Assembly: GCA_020632575.1 (NCBI GenBank)
Contig: JACKFH010000059.1
Location: 1-15,018, forward strand
DNA length: 15,018 nucleotides
Reading direction: 5' to 3'
DNA from: Candidatus Omnitrophota bacterium
Lineage (GTDB): Bacteria > Hinthialibacterota > Hinthialibacteria > OLB16
The notes under the pieces were generated by a model. The model was given only the letters and a program-made list of their open reading frames with translations. It made no database searches and was not told the origin of the DNA. The position numbers and the translations under genes are program-made. Below are positions 1 through 6,864 of the stretch, one piece after another (the first letter of the stretch is position 1; the number at the start of each line of letters is the position of its first letter).

Positions 1-771
1 GCGGACATCAAGGGTTACTTCGACTCGATCCCGCACCACCGATTGATGGAACGGATCGAGGCGAAGGTGACAGACGGAAAGGTGCTCGGCCTCGTTCAGG
101 CATTCCTGAAACAAGGAATCCTGGAGGAGGTGAGATACTGGGTTCCCGAAGAAGGGACACCGCAAGGCGCGGTTCTCTCGCCCTTACTGTCCAACATCTA
201 TCTCGATCCTTTGGACCACCTGACGGCGGACCGAGGATTCGAGATGGTGAGGTACGCCGACGATTTCGTGGTGCTATGCCGGAGCGAAGCGGAAGCCCAT
301 CAAGCCTTGGAGATGATCCGAGACTGGATGGAGACCGCCGAACTCCAACTGCACCCGGAGAAAACCCGGATCGTCGACACCTCCCAGAAGGGAGGCTTTG
401 ATTTTCTGGGCTACCACTTCGAGCGAGGCCATCGATGGCCACGCAAGAAGAGCCTGAAGAAATTCAAGGACAAGATCCGGAAGGAAACCCCACGTACGAA
501 CGGCCGTAGTCTGGAAGAAACGATCGATCGCCTGAACCCGATCCTGAGGGGCTGGTTTGAATACTACAAACACAGCAACTTGGCCACGTTCCGGCCGCTG
601 GACGGCTGGGTGCGAATGCGGTTGCGAAGCATCCTGCGAAAGCGTCGAAAACGGAAGGGACGAGGACAGGGATGGGATCACCTCAGATGGCCCAACGCCT
701 ACTTCGCCGAGCGCGGGCTTTTCAATCTAACGCAAGCCCGTATCTTGGCCAGTCAATCCGCTACGCGGTGA
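1..771 (+). CDS. ltrA: Group II intron reverse transcriptase/maturase, 5'-truncated by window edge
   Basis: This multifunctional intron protein helps the intron RNA fold and splice, and copies it into DNA at a new site. The frame is open from base 1, so the N-terminal part of the RT domain is missing. Visible are an early palm motif beginning DIKGYFDSIPHH, the GTPQGAVLSPLLSNIYLDP block, and the catalytic YADD box at 253-264 whose aspartates bind metal. It is followed by the maturase (GIIM) domain around 510-660, with RLNPILRGWFEYYKHSN, and a very basic Arg/Lys stretch. The protein ends soon after, so it has no C-terminal HNH endonuclease. Such intron proteins are thought to retrohome by priming from a replication fork rather than by second-strand cleavage; that is family knowledge. 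The frame shows no internal stop, so the protein is probably intact. It is not a diversity-generating retroelement RT, because domain V follows it. Confidence 0.93.
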   Translation, partial: ADIKGYFDSIPHHRLMERIEAKVTDGKVLGLVQAFLKQGILEEVRYWVPEEGTPQGAVLSPLLSNIYLDPLDHLTADRGFEMVRYADDFVVLCRSEAEAHQALEMIRDWMETAELQLHPEKTRIVDTSQKGGFDFLGYHFERGHRWPRKKSLKKFKDKIRKETPRTNGRSLEETIDRLNPILRGWFEYYKHSNLATFRPLDGWVRMRLRSILRKRRKRKGRGQGWDHLRWPNAYFAERGLFNLTQARILASQSATR

Positions 772-784
772 ACCACCGACCGGA

Positions 785-861
785 GAGCCGGATGCGGGAA
801 AATCGCACGTCCGGTTCGGAGGGAGGGGAGGCGCAAACCAATGCGCTTTCCCTACCCCTAT
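785..861 (+). ncRNA. Group II intron RNA domains V and VI
   Basis: Domain V (785-817) begins GAGCCGGATGCG and closes with CGCACGTCCGGTTC. The outer stem GAGCCGG pairs with CCGGTTC, and an inner stem TGCGG pairs with TCGCA around a GAAAA loop. This matches the highly conserved catalytic hairpin. Domain VI (819-861) is a G-rich strand pairing with GCGCTTTCCC and ACCCC; its GCGC/GCGC tip carries the loop AAACCAAT. A854 sits unpaired in CCCTACCCC, seven bases before the proposed intron end, as expected for the branch-point adenosine. The presence of both domains suggests the 3' half of the ribozyme is functional. Confidence 0.85.
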
Positions 862-928
862 CGATGGGATAATTATTCGTTTGATCGCCATTCGCCCCAG
901 CTCTAAAATACTTTGTCTTTAAGCCGAA

Positions 929-959
929 AACCGCCCAGCTCTCAAAAGGAGGCGCGGTT
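929..959 (+). promoter_or_regulatory. Ribosome-binding site in the loop of a small hairpin, upstream of the protease gene
   Basis: A strong Shine-Dalgarno sequence AAAGGAGG (945-952) stands nine bases before the ATG at 962 and fixes that start. It is flanked by the complementary hexamers AACCGC (929-934) and GCGGTT (954-959), which could form a hairpin placing the ribosome site in its loop. A 9-base direct repeat, CCCAGCTCT, occurs at 896-904 and 934-942. A regulatory role for either is inference; six base pairs is a weak structure. Confidence 0.45.
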
Positions 960-961
960 CC

Positions 962-2056
962 ATGGGAATTCGATTTCGATTCTTCCTGCTGACCCTCATT
1001 CTCTTCCTTCCTTCCGCTTGCGCCTACGAAGTCCGAGACTCGACATGGGATGTTTCCGATTTTCCCATCTCCTACTGGATCGATCCGGCGGTCGCGACCG
1101 AAACGGAAGAGGGGGTGGGCGAACAAGTGATCCCGCAGCTCTTCGACCGGTGGGCCGATCTTCCCTCCTCCAAGTTCGATGCGGTCTATCAGGGGATGAA
1201 ACCCGGGTTTGTGGCGAGTGATGGCGAGTGTCACATCCTATGGGACGATCTTGGAAACGATCTCTTTTCTCCCACCGCTATCGCCTATACCCATGCGATG
1301 AATGGCCGAATCCACGATGTCGACATCGTCTTCAACACCAACATTGGTTGGTCCGAGAGAACCCTGACCACCACCGGGCTGCATGAAATCGGACATCTCA
1401 TCGGACTCGACCATTCCGCCAGCCGCTGGGCCATGATGTACGCGACCTCGACCGCCGAGGACCTGCACTGGGACGATATCGAGGGGATCACTCATCTTCA
1501 TCCGGCGGACAATCTTTCCGATCTGATCGGGGTCCGAATGCTCTATCCGCTCTATGCTTCCAGTTCGAGCACTGGTCCCATGGCGGCGGAAATCCAGAAC
1601 AAGGGATTCCCAACGTTTGGCTCGGTTGAGGTGACTCTTTATGTTTCCGACACACCGGAATTCGGCTCGACCTATCTGGGGAAATCGGAGATCCCGATCG
1701 AGGGCCCAGATCCAGTGACAGTGACTTTCCCTCGTGTGAGTTTCGGAACAAGCGTCGGACCGAGGTATCTCGGTCTGTCAGTGGACACCCAGCACCAAGT
1801 CTTTGAGTCGAATGAAGAAAACAATCTGCTTGTCTATGAACTTCCCATCGTGCCGTTCGAGGTGAATGGGGACCAGGATCTTAACGGGAGAGTGGACAGC
1901 CGAGATCTTTTTCAGCTGGTTCTTCAGTGGCAAAATAAGACAAGTGGATTTCCCGAACTCTACCGGTTCGATTTTGGATCGAAGTATTGGGTGGTGGAGG
2001 AAGACTTGCTCGGATTGCTGGACAGGTGGCATCACCCAACGCTCCCACCTCCATAA
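962..2056 (+). CDS. Exported matrixin-like zinc metalloprotease with CARDB-like and dockerin-like segments
   Basis: This is a predicted secreted or surface peptidase of the metzincin clan (364 aa). The N-terminus is a signal peptide: a hydrophobic stretch at about residues 5-19 ending PSACAYE. It could be cut after ACA by signal peptidase I or, less convincingly, lipidated at Cys20. The zinc motif HEIGHLIGLDHS has ligands His141, His145 and His151 with Glu142 as catalytic base, and Met158-Met159 provides the Met-turn typical of matrixins. Residues about 200-295 resemble a CARDB/Ig-like fold (LYVSDTPEF...GTSVGPRYLGLSVD..VFESNEENN). The end carries a calcium-loop-like segment, VNGDQDLNGRVDSRDLFQLV, and a less regular second half, so it is dockerin-like. 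No cohesin or scaffoldin is in the window, so this segment may bind calcium or fold the C-terminus rather than attach to a cellulosome. The start is set by AAAGGAGG nine bases upstream. Confidence 0.85.
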   Translation: MGIRFRFFLLTLILFLPSACAYEVRDSTWDVSDFPISYWIDPAVATETEEGVGEQVIPQLFDRWADLPSSKFDAVYQGMKPGFVASDGECHILWDDLGNDLFSPTAIAYTHAMNGRIHDVDIVFNTNIGWSERTLTTTGLHEIGHLIGLDHSASRWAMMYATSTAEDLHWDDIEGITHLHPADNLSDLIGVRMLYPLYASSSSTGPMAAEIQNKGFPTFGSVEVTLYVSDTPEFGSTYLGKSEIPIEGPDPVTVTFPRVSFGTSVGPRYLGLSVDTQHQVFESNEENNLLVYELPIVPFEVNGDQDLNGRVDSRDLFQLVLQWQNKTSGFPELYRFDFGSKYWVVEEDLLGLLDRWHHPTLPPP

Positions 2057-2088
2057 GCCGCCAAGTGACTTGCCGGGTTTCTGGTCTA

Positions 2089-2157
2089 GCCGTGGGAGGG
2101 GCATCCCTGCCCCGAAAGCGTGGGCTGGCCTTCGCGGCAAGATGCCGCTCCCACGGC
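2089..2157 (+). repeat. REP-like imperfect palindrome 1
   Basis: The 17-base outer arms (2089-2105 and 2141-2157) pair with a single mismatch. Pairing continues imperfectly inward for about eleven more bases, to CCCCGAA on the left and TTCGCGGC on the right. The GTGGGAG..GGC core is shared with the second palindrome at 7678-7756. It begins 33 bases after the protease stop and is followed by a short ATTTTGC, so it could also end or stabilise that transcript. It is probably a dispersed intergenic repeat; other copies cannot be checked from this window. Confidence 0.75.
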
Positions 2158-2218
2158 ATTTTGCAAGGGAAATGAGTGCCGGCTACAAAGGGCGGGGCCG
2201 CGCCTTTACCCTTAAGGG

Positions 2219-3379
2219 ATGGATCAACAGACAAAGATCGATTTCAATCAATACCAACAACTCTTTTCAAACCTCGGTGAAACCATCTGGCTGAACCATG
2301 CTGGAGTCTCGCCGGTCTCCTCGGCGGTTGCCGAGGGAATGCGATCTCACCTTGAGGATGTCCTGACAAGCGGGGCAGCCCATACACCGGAGTGGTACCA
2401 CGAGCTGATGAACATCCGCCGACTGGCCTCAGGACTTCTGGGTGGGTCGGCCAAAGATATCGCGGTGACTCCGAACACGACTTATGGGGTCAATCTGATC
2501 GCGAGCGGTCTCGACTGGAAGGAGGGCGATGAAATAGTCCTTTCCTCCAAAGAATATCCGGCCAATGTTTATCCCTGGTGGGCGCAACAAGAGCGAGGGG
2601 CCAAGCTGGTCTGGGTTGAGGAGGATGAGAACCATCGGCTGCCGGTTGAGGCCTACGAGGCCAAGATCACCGACCGGACCAAGGTTCTGACCGTATCGCA
2701 TGTCCAATTCGCCACCGGGTTCCGTCACGATCTCAAACGATTGGGAGAGATCTGCCGGGAACGCGGGATCCTCTTCTTTGTCGATGCGATTCAGTCCTTC
2801 TCGGTGTTCGACATCCAGGTGGAGGAGTGGGGGATCGACGCTCTCACCACCGGCTCGCATAAATGGCTTTTGGGGCCAACCGGGATTGCTTTGTTCTACA
2901 CCACGCCCGAACTCCGGGATCGCCTCACCACCACCTTTGTGGGGGCCGATTCGATGGTCGATTCTCTGAATTACCTGAATTACAACTTTGAACTCCTCCC
3001 CGACGCCCGCCGTTTCGAAAACGCAATGCTCAATTTCCACGGCGCGGCTGGGCTCCAATCGGCCCTCGAGGTTGTGGGGAGGTTTGGACGCGAGAATATC
3101 GAAACGAAAATCAAACAGAACTCGGAAAGGATCCGATCCAAACTTCTCGACCTGGGATTCGAGGATCACAGCGTTCGGGGGGAAGAGGAATGGTCGGGGA
3201 TTCTGACTTTGATTCCTCCGGGCGGCGACCCAACCGGATGTTATGAAGCGCTCAAGAGACGTGACCTCTACACATCGGTCCGAGATGGCCGTCTCCGAGT
3301 CTCCCCGCATGCCTATCATCCCGAGGAGTCTTTTGAGAAAATAAACCAAATCTTCAAGGCGGCGCTCAAAGAGATTTGA
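2219..3379 (+). CDS. Aminotransferase class V (cysteine desulfurase/isopenicillin-N epimerase-like), PLP-dependent
   Basis: This is a cytosolic PLP enzyme of fold type I (386 aa), within the usual length for the family. The N-terminal WLNHAGVSPVS is the family's substrate-side motif. Asp189 in VDAIQS should bind the PLP pyridine nitrogen, and Lys215 in TGSHKWLLGPTG should form the Schiff base. TPNTTYGVN (about 84-92) fits the phosphate-binding region. The substrate is not evident. The closest resemblance is to the broad group annotated as cysteine desulfurase, selenocysteine lyase or isopenicillin-N epimerase. I did not recognise the mobile catalytic-cysteine loop of SufS/IscS in the C-terminal third, so a true desulfurase is doubtful. 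The start has only TTAAGGG directly before the ATG, a poor ribosome site. A NAD kinase gene follows after 13 bases, suggesting co-transcription. Confidence 0.85.
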   Translation: MDQQTKIDFNQYQQLFSNLGETIWLNHAGVSPVSSAVAEGMRSHLEDVLTSGAAHTPEWYHELMNIRRLASGLLGGSAKDIAVTPNTTYGVNLIASGLDWKEGDEIVLSSKEYPANVYPWWAQQERGAKLVWVEEDENHRLPVEAYEAKITDRTKVLTVSHVQFATGFRHDLKRLGEICRERGILFFVDAIQSFSVFDIQVEEWGIDALTTGSHKWLLGPTGIALFYTTPELRDRLTTTFVGADSMVDSLNYLNYNFELLPDARRFENAMLNFHGAAGLQSALEVVGRFGRENIETKIKQNSERIRSKLLDLGFEDHSVRGEEEWSGILTLIPPGGDPTGCYEALKRRDLYTSVRDGRLRVSPHAYHPEESFEKINQIFKAALKEI

Positions 3380-3392
3380 AAGTGAAGGGGAC

Positions 3393-4115
3393 ATGAAAGT
3401 CGCTTTAGTCGGACGAGACCTGGATGAAGTCGAACCTCTGGTGGCGGAATACGGTTTCGTCATCGATCAAGATTCACCCGAGGTGGTGATTTCAAACGGG
3501 GGGGATGGCGCGCTGCTGGGAGCCGAACGTCTCTACCCGGGCATCCCGAAGTTGGGGTTGCGGAATTCGAAAACCAGCACCCGTCACCGGGACACCGACG
3601 CCCAAATGGTTCTCCAAAGGCTCGTGGAGGGAACACTCCGTGAACAACGGTTCCTTAAACTCGAAGCCGAGGTGAAAGGGCGAAAGTTGATTGCCCTGAA
3701 CGATATCATCATTCACAACAAGATTTTGAGCAGCGCGGTCCGGTATGAGGTTGAAATCGATGGCCGCAATCACATGGGCGAGATTGTCGGAGATGGACTC
3801 ATTGTTGCGACTCCGTTCGGGAGCAGCGCGTATTATCGAAGCATCACCCACAGCATTTTTCAGGTCGGAATCGGTTTGGCGTTCAACAACAGCATCGAGC
3901 CGGTGAATCACCTCGTTCTCAAAGAGACGTGCGAGATCGAGGCCACCATCCTCAGAGGGCCAGCCCAAGCGGCGGCGGATAACGATCCGGAATGGGTGGA
4001 ACTCGACGCCGGCGACAAGATCAAGGTGAGGAAGTCCGAATGTTTCGCCCGAATCCTCAGCATTGAAACCCTACGAGGCGATCAGTTTCATTTGATCAAT
4101 CACACGGGGGGATGA
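3393..4115 (+). CDS. nadK: NAD kinase family protein, short and divergent
   Basis: NAD kinases phosphorylate NAD to NADP with ATP or polyphosphate in the cytosol. At 240 aa this one is shorter than the common bacterial length of about 260-300, mainly through a short N-terminal part: the GGDG motif already falls at residues 36-39. Motifs seen are VISNGGDGALLGAE (GGDG with Ala where Thr is usual), ALNDIIIHN with Asn103-Asp104 (the NE/ND box), and DGLIVATPFGSSAYY at 134-148, matching the family's DGLIVSTPTGSTAY. The region after GGDG, normally shaped GIN.G.LGFL, reads LGLRNSKTSTRH here and is unusual. Kinase activity is likely but the nucleotide preference is uncertain. It is preceded by the purine-rich GAAGGGGAC. 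The gene lies 13 bases after the aminotransferase and probably shares its transcript. Confidence 0.82.
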   Translation: MKVALVGRDLDEVEPLVAEYGFVIDQDSPEVVISNGGDGALLGAERLYPGIPKLGLRNSKTSTRHRDTDAQMVLQRLVEGTLREQRFLKLEAEVKGRKLIALNDIIIHNKILSSAVRYEVEIDGRNHMGEIVGDGLIVATPFGSSAYYRSITHSIFQVGIGLAFNNSIEPVNHLVLKETCEIEATILRGPAQAAADNDPEWVELDAGDKIKVRKSECFARILSIETLRGDQFHLINHTGG

Positions 4116-4158
4116 ATTCCACCCTTGCCATTTCGGTCCACCGGATTCCACTCCCGAA

Positions 4159-4986
4159 TTAGGCGTCCGGCAAAGCGGGACGAATTACTTTTTCGTAGAT
4201 CGTTCCGCCCAAAAGCCCCCCGACCAATGGCGACAGAATGTAAACAGTGAAGAAACCGCCTCGCGGACCGGGAATCGCGACCGAACCCCAACCGGAAAAG
4301 AAGGCCACTAAGCGAGGACCGAAATCGCGCGCGGGGTTGAACCCCGCTTGGGTGATGGGCGCGATCACCGCGATCAGGATGGTGATGGTCAGTCCGATGA
4401 AGAGAGCGTAGAGGGTGCCATCGGGACGGTGGTGGTTGCGTGGTTCGGTGAGGGCGAAAACGAAGAAGACCAGAAACGCGGTTCCTATTCCCTCCGCGAG
4501 CATCGCTTGGATCACTCCCACTTTCGCATGATCTGTCTCCAGCACTCCGCCGATCGCGGGATTGGGAAAGTATTCTCCGAAAACCATCGCGCTCAGTTCG
4601 CTTCCGGGTTTTCCCCGCTCGATTCCTTTGGTCATTTCAAAGTCGGTCAAGAAATCGCCGAAGAGAAAGAAAAGGACACAAGATGCCATCACGGCTCCCA
4701 ACAACTGTGAGAAAACAAACGGGATCACTTTGGCTTTAGGGAAATCGCGTAGAGCGACCATGGCGAGTGTGACCGCTGGATTGATGTGCGTTCCGCTGAT
4801 CGCACTGGTGGCGTAAATGGACAGTGCGATTGCGAGTCCCCAAACCATGCCGACCTGGATCAGGCCCTCGAGGGCGCCAGTCAGGACCGCGACGAATACC
4901 GCGCCGGTTCCGAAAAAGACCAGGGTGAAGGTGCCAATGAACTCGGCGCCGCACTGCTGGAGGAGGCTCGGTTTCCAATCGGCCAT
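4159..4986 (-). CDS. glpF: MIP-family aquaglyceroporin (glycerol facilitator-like)
   Basis: This inner-membrane channel passes glycerol, other small polyols and water. The 275-aa protein has the expected six hydrophobic segments and both pore half-helix motifs: NPA at 69-71 (SGTHINPAVTLA) and NPAR at 217-220 (AGFNPARDFGPRL). The Asp after NPAR is the GlpF-type signature, favouring glycerol transport over pure water transport. The frame is open further upstream, to 5130, but that would overlap the radical SAM gene. The ATG at 4986 gives the family's usual N-terminus and has GAAGGA about a dozen bases before it. The start lies 16 bases past the stop of the radical SAM gene, so the two are probably one operon. 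No glycerol kinase or dehydrogenase gene is near. Confidence 0.92.
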   Translation of the reverse strand: MADWKPSLLQQCGAEFIGTFTLVFFGTGAVFVAVLTGALEGLIQVGMVWGLAIALSIYATSAISGTHINPAVTLAMVALRDFPKAKVIPFVFSQLLGAVMASCVLFFLFGDFLTDFEMTKGIERGKPGSELSAMVFGEYFPNPAIGGVLETDHAKVGVIQAMLAEGIGTAFLVFFVFALTEPRNHHRPDGTLYALFIGLTITILIAVIAPITQAGFNPARDFGPRLVAFFSGWGSVAIPGPRGGFFTVYILSPLVGGLLGGTIYEKVIRPALPDA

Positions 4987-5002
4987 CGAATTCACGATTC
5001 CT

Positions 5003-6340
5003 TCATCGCTTCCAGGCTCGCCGTCCGACCGGAGGGTTGTAATACCCTTTGCGGATCTTCGGGAAATGAGAATGCACCTTCTCGATAGCCCAGCGCATAC
5101 CGAGTGGAGTTTCCAGGTCTTCCTCTCCAAGTAGATCGAGGTAAGCCTCCGGATCGATATTCAAGTTCCGCCATTGAATCATCGAGAGTCCTGTGTCGAA
5201 GACCATTTCGAGAAGCGCGCGAATTTCGCTTGGGGTGTCGGTGACTCCGGGGAAGACGAGGTAATTGATGGAAGACCATTTTTCCATCGCTTTGGCCACA
5301 TGCAGGCTCTGGATGACATCGTCCAGCGTGTAATCGACCGGCTTATAGTAGGCGTTGTACCGGGATTCGATCGGGCTGTTCAACGAAACGCGGATGGAGT
5401 CGAGCCCAGCCTTGAAAAGTTTTCGGATCACCTCGGGTTTGGACCCGTTGGTGTTCATGTTGAGCGTGCCTTTGGAGGTCTTTTCCCGAATTTTTCGGCA
5501 GGTCTCCTCGAGGAGCTCGGGGTTGGTGAGCGGCTCCCCCTCGCAACCCTGGCCAAAACTTGCGACGGGGCGTGGCGCGTACTCGAGGTGGGGGACAGTG
5601 ATCTCGACGATTTCATCGACACTCGGAATGAAATCGAGACGGTATTGCGATTCGTGGAAGCCGTTCTCTTTCGGCTGCTTGCTGATGCATCCGAAACACC
5701 GTGAGTTGCAAACCGCGGAGGAGGGAATCGGCATCTCCCACCTGCCGAGCGCAAAATTTCTGGCTGCGGGGCAGTTGTAGGTCAGCACACAGTTGCGCAT
5801 GAGGTGTTGCGCCAGACGATTGTGCTCCATTTCGGCGATCATCTCGAAGGTGCAGGCATGCACCTCCTCGGGATCGAACTGATCGCAGTCCTGTCGATGG
5901 TCCGAGTCGACCCGCTCGACTGGAACCACGAAATCCCCCTCCTCCCAAGCCACCGCGCAGTAAGCGTAGAGGGGCAGGTCGGGTGCATCCTCTTCCGTTT
6001 CGAAATTGGAGTGGAAGTGGATGGTGTAGGCCGGGGCGACAAAAGCCGAAACCGCGGTCACCGGGACGCCTTCATACGATTCGACCACCACCCGTTCCCC
6101 GGTCCGACGGTCATACCCCACCGGTTTTCTGCCCGGCATCAGGTAGAGGTCGCTCCCATCCGGCATCGAGCCCCATTCCTTGTGGTCCGGCACGATCTCT
6201 TCGCGTCCCCAGCGCACAGTCGCCGCGAGCTCCGGAATATCCAGCATTTCTCCCTCGGGACCGGCCACCACAAGGCTGGGCGCCTTCTTCAGAGACGCCA
6301 GATCGGAGTAAGAACTCGGTTTTTCAAAGGCTTTCGGCAT
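5003..6340 (-). CDS. Radical SAM protein with a long cysteine-containing N-terminal region, function unknown
   Basis: The protein (445 aa) contains a radical SAM core that would cleave S-adenosylmethionine using a 4Fe-4S cluster. The cluster motif CNSRCFGC places ligands at Cys211, Cys215 and Cys218, CxxxCxxC, unusually far into the protein. It is followed by GQGCEGEPLTNP (about 263-274), the SAM-contacting strand, then MNTNGSKPEVIRKLFKAGLD and VSLNSP, matching the later core strands. The first 200 residues match no domain I recognise. They hold five cysteines (128, 152, 163, 184, 190), which could bind a second cluster or a metal; that is inference. There is no obvious C-terminal SPASM domain. 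The substrate is unknown. The partner gene is an aquaglyceroporin 16 bases downstream. The ATG at 6340 has only weak ribosome-binding signals. Confidence 0.85.
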   Translation of the reverse strand: MPKAFEKPSSYSDLASLKKAPSLVVAGPEGEMLDIPELAATVRWGREEIVPDHKEWGSMPDGSDLYLMPGRKPVGYDRRTGERVVVESYEGVPVTAVSAFVAPAYTIHFHSNFETEEDAPDLPLYAYCAVAWEEGDFVVPVERVDSDHRQDCDQFDPEEVHACTFEMIAEMEHNRLAQHLMRNCVLTYNCPAARNFALGRWEMPIPSSAVCNSRCFGCISKQPKENGFHESQYRLDFIPSVDEIVEITVPHLEYAPRPVASFGQGCEGEPLTNPELLEETCRKIREKTSKGTLNMNTNGSKPEVIRKLFKAGLDSIRVSLNSPIESRYNAYYKPVDYTLDDVIQSLHVAKAMEKWSSINYLVFPGVTDTPSEIRALLEMVFDTGLSMIQWRNLNIDPEAYLDLLGEEDLETPLGMRWAIEKVHSHFPKIRKGYYNPPVGRRAWKR

Positions 6341-6465
6341 GGTTGCATCTTAGTGCGGGGTGGGGTGGGACGGAAGGGAACTGCTAGTGGGGAGAAGATC
6401 CAACCACCAGATCCGCCCATTCCCCCGTCGAAAAGGAAGTCACGCAAGGGACGCGGTTCGGTGCC

Positions 6466-6792
6466 TCAAAGCGAGGCGTCACGGTAAGCTTTCAAAACCG
6501 CGTTCATGCGAGTCTGATATCCCGGCCCTTGCGCCTTGAACCACTCGAGAACGTCCCGATCGATTCGGAGCGAAATCGCCTCCTTCGTTGGGACCGGCTG
6601 GAGACCCTTTCTCACGATTCCTCGAACGGTCTGTTCGAGGGTCGCTTCGGGATGCTCCTCTGTCAGTTGGATTTCACTATCGGTCATCTTCTTGAGTACG
6701 CTCCAATCAGTCTTGGATTCGGTCGAGGAAGATTTTGGTTTCACGTCTGGTCGTTTTTCTGCACTTCTGGTCGTCCCAATTGAATTGCACAT
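6466..6792 (-). CDS. brnA: BrnA-type antitoxin, apparently without its BrnT toxin
   Basis: BrnA is the antitoxin and DNA-binding repressor of the type II BrnT/BrnA system. The C-terminal half carries the family signature ISLRIDRDVLEWFKAQG followed by YQTRMNAVLKAYRDA. The N-terminal SSSTESKTDWSVLKKMTDSEI fits the family's usual lead-in. The start at 6792 (108 aa) fits the family length and the promoter position. A longer reading from 6864 would begin upstream of the promoter, and a shorter one from 6687 would lose the conserved TDW segment. The -10 box lies only four bases before this ATG, so the transcript may be leaderless; no Shine-Dalgarno is seen. BrnT normally sits immediately upstream in the same operon, but the roughly 240 bases between here and 7035 encode nothing resembling it, nor does the gap to 6340. 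Confidence 0.85.
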   Translation of the reverse strand: MCNSIGTTRSAEKRPDVKPKSSSTESKTDWSVLKKMTDSEIQLTEEHPEATLEQTVRGIVRKGLQPVPTKEAISLRIDRDVLEWFKAQGPGYQTRMNAVLKAYRDASL

Positions 6793-6796
6793 ACTA

Positions 6797-6824
6797 ATTG
6801 TATATACGGTCCTGGTCCAGTCAA
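6797..6824 (-). promoter_or_regulatory. Sigma-70 promoter for brnA with palindromic operator candidate
   Basis: Reading the minus strand, TTGACT (6824-6819) and TACAAT (6802-6797) are separated by 16 bases. That is one mismatch from consensus in each hexamer. The 8-base palindrome GTATATAC (6800-6807) overlaps the -10 box. A second small palindrome, CAATT-C-AATTG (6787-6777), lies just inside the coding start. BrnA antitoxins are known to repress their own promoter, so these are reasonable operator candidates; binding is inference. Initiation would be expected at about 6790-6792, that is, at the proposed ATG. Confidence 0.65.
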
Positions 6825-6864
6825 TGGCCTTTTTCAGAATCCAGTGAATGCGGGGTCTCATCAC

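Larger units (their letters stand above)
1..861 (+). mobile_element. Group II intron, 3' part (left end outside window)
   Basis: The window opens inside a retrotransposing group II intron. Seen directly: an intron-type reverse transcriptase/maturase reading frame, then 13 bases after its stop a domain V hairpin, then a domain VI hairpin with a candidate bulged branch-point A at 854. The 3' splice site is inferred at 861/862, because the intron would then end in AT, seven bases past the branch A. The 5' exon, domains I-III and the first part of domain IV lie outside the window, so I cannot assign a structural class. The 3' exon is the leader of the metalloprotease gene that starts at 962. Confidence 0.85.

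Noticed and set aside
8..442. Open minus-strand frame of 144 codons
   Set aside because: It lies antisense to the reverse transcriptase and has a low-complexity Ser/Pro/Arg composition typical of a shadow frame.
1..771. Diversity-generating or defence-associated reverse transcriptase
   Set aside because: The maturase domain and the domain V/VI hairpins directly downstream identify a group II intron; no template/variable repeat pair was seen.
1860..2040. Cellulosome component
   Set aside because: Only one imperfect dockerin-like segment is present, without a cohesin or scaffoldin gene in the window.
4987..5130. Extended N-terminus for the aquaglyceroporin
   Set aside because: The extension overlaps the end of the radical SAM gene and reads as unstructured basic sequence; the family N-terminus and a ribosome site point to 4986.
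5174..6487. Long plus-strand frames of 176 and 227 codons
   Set aside because: They are antisense to the radical SAM gene, whose cluster motif and core strands show that the minus strand is the coding one.
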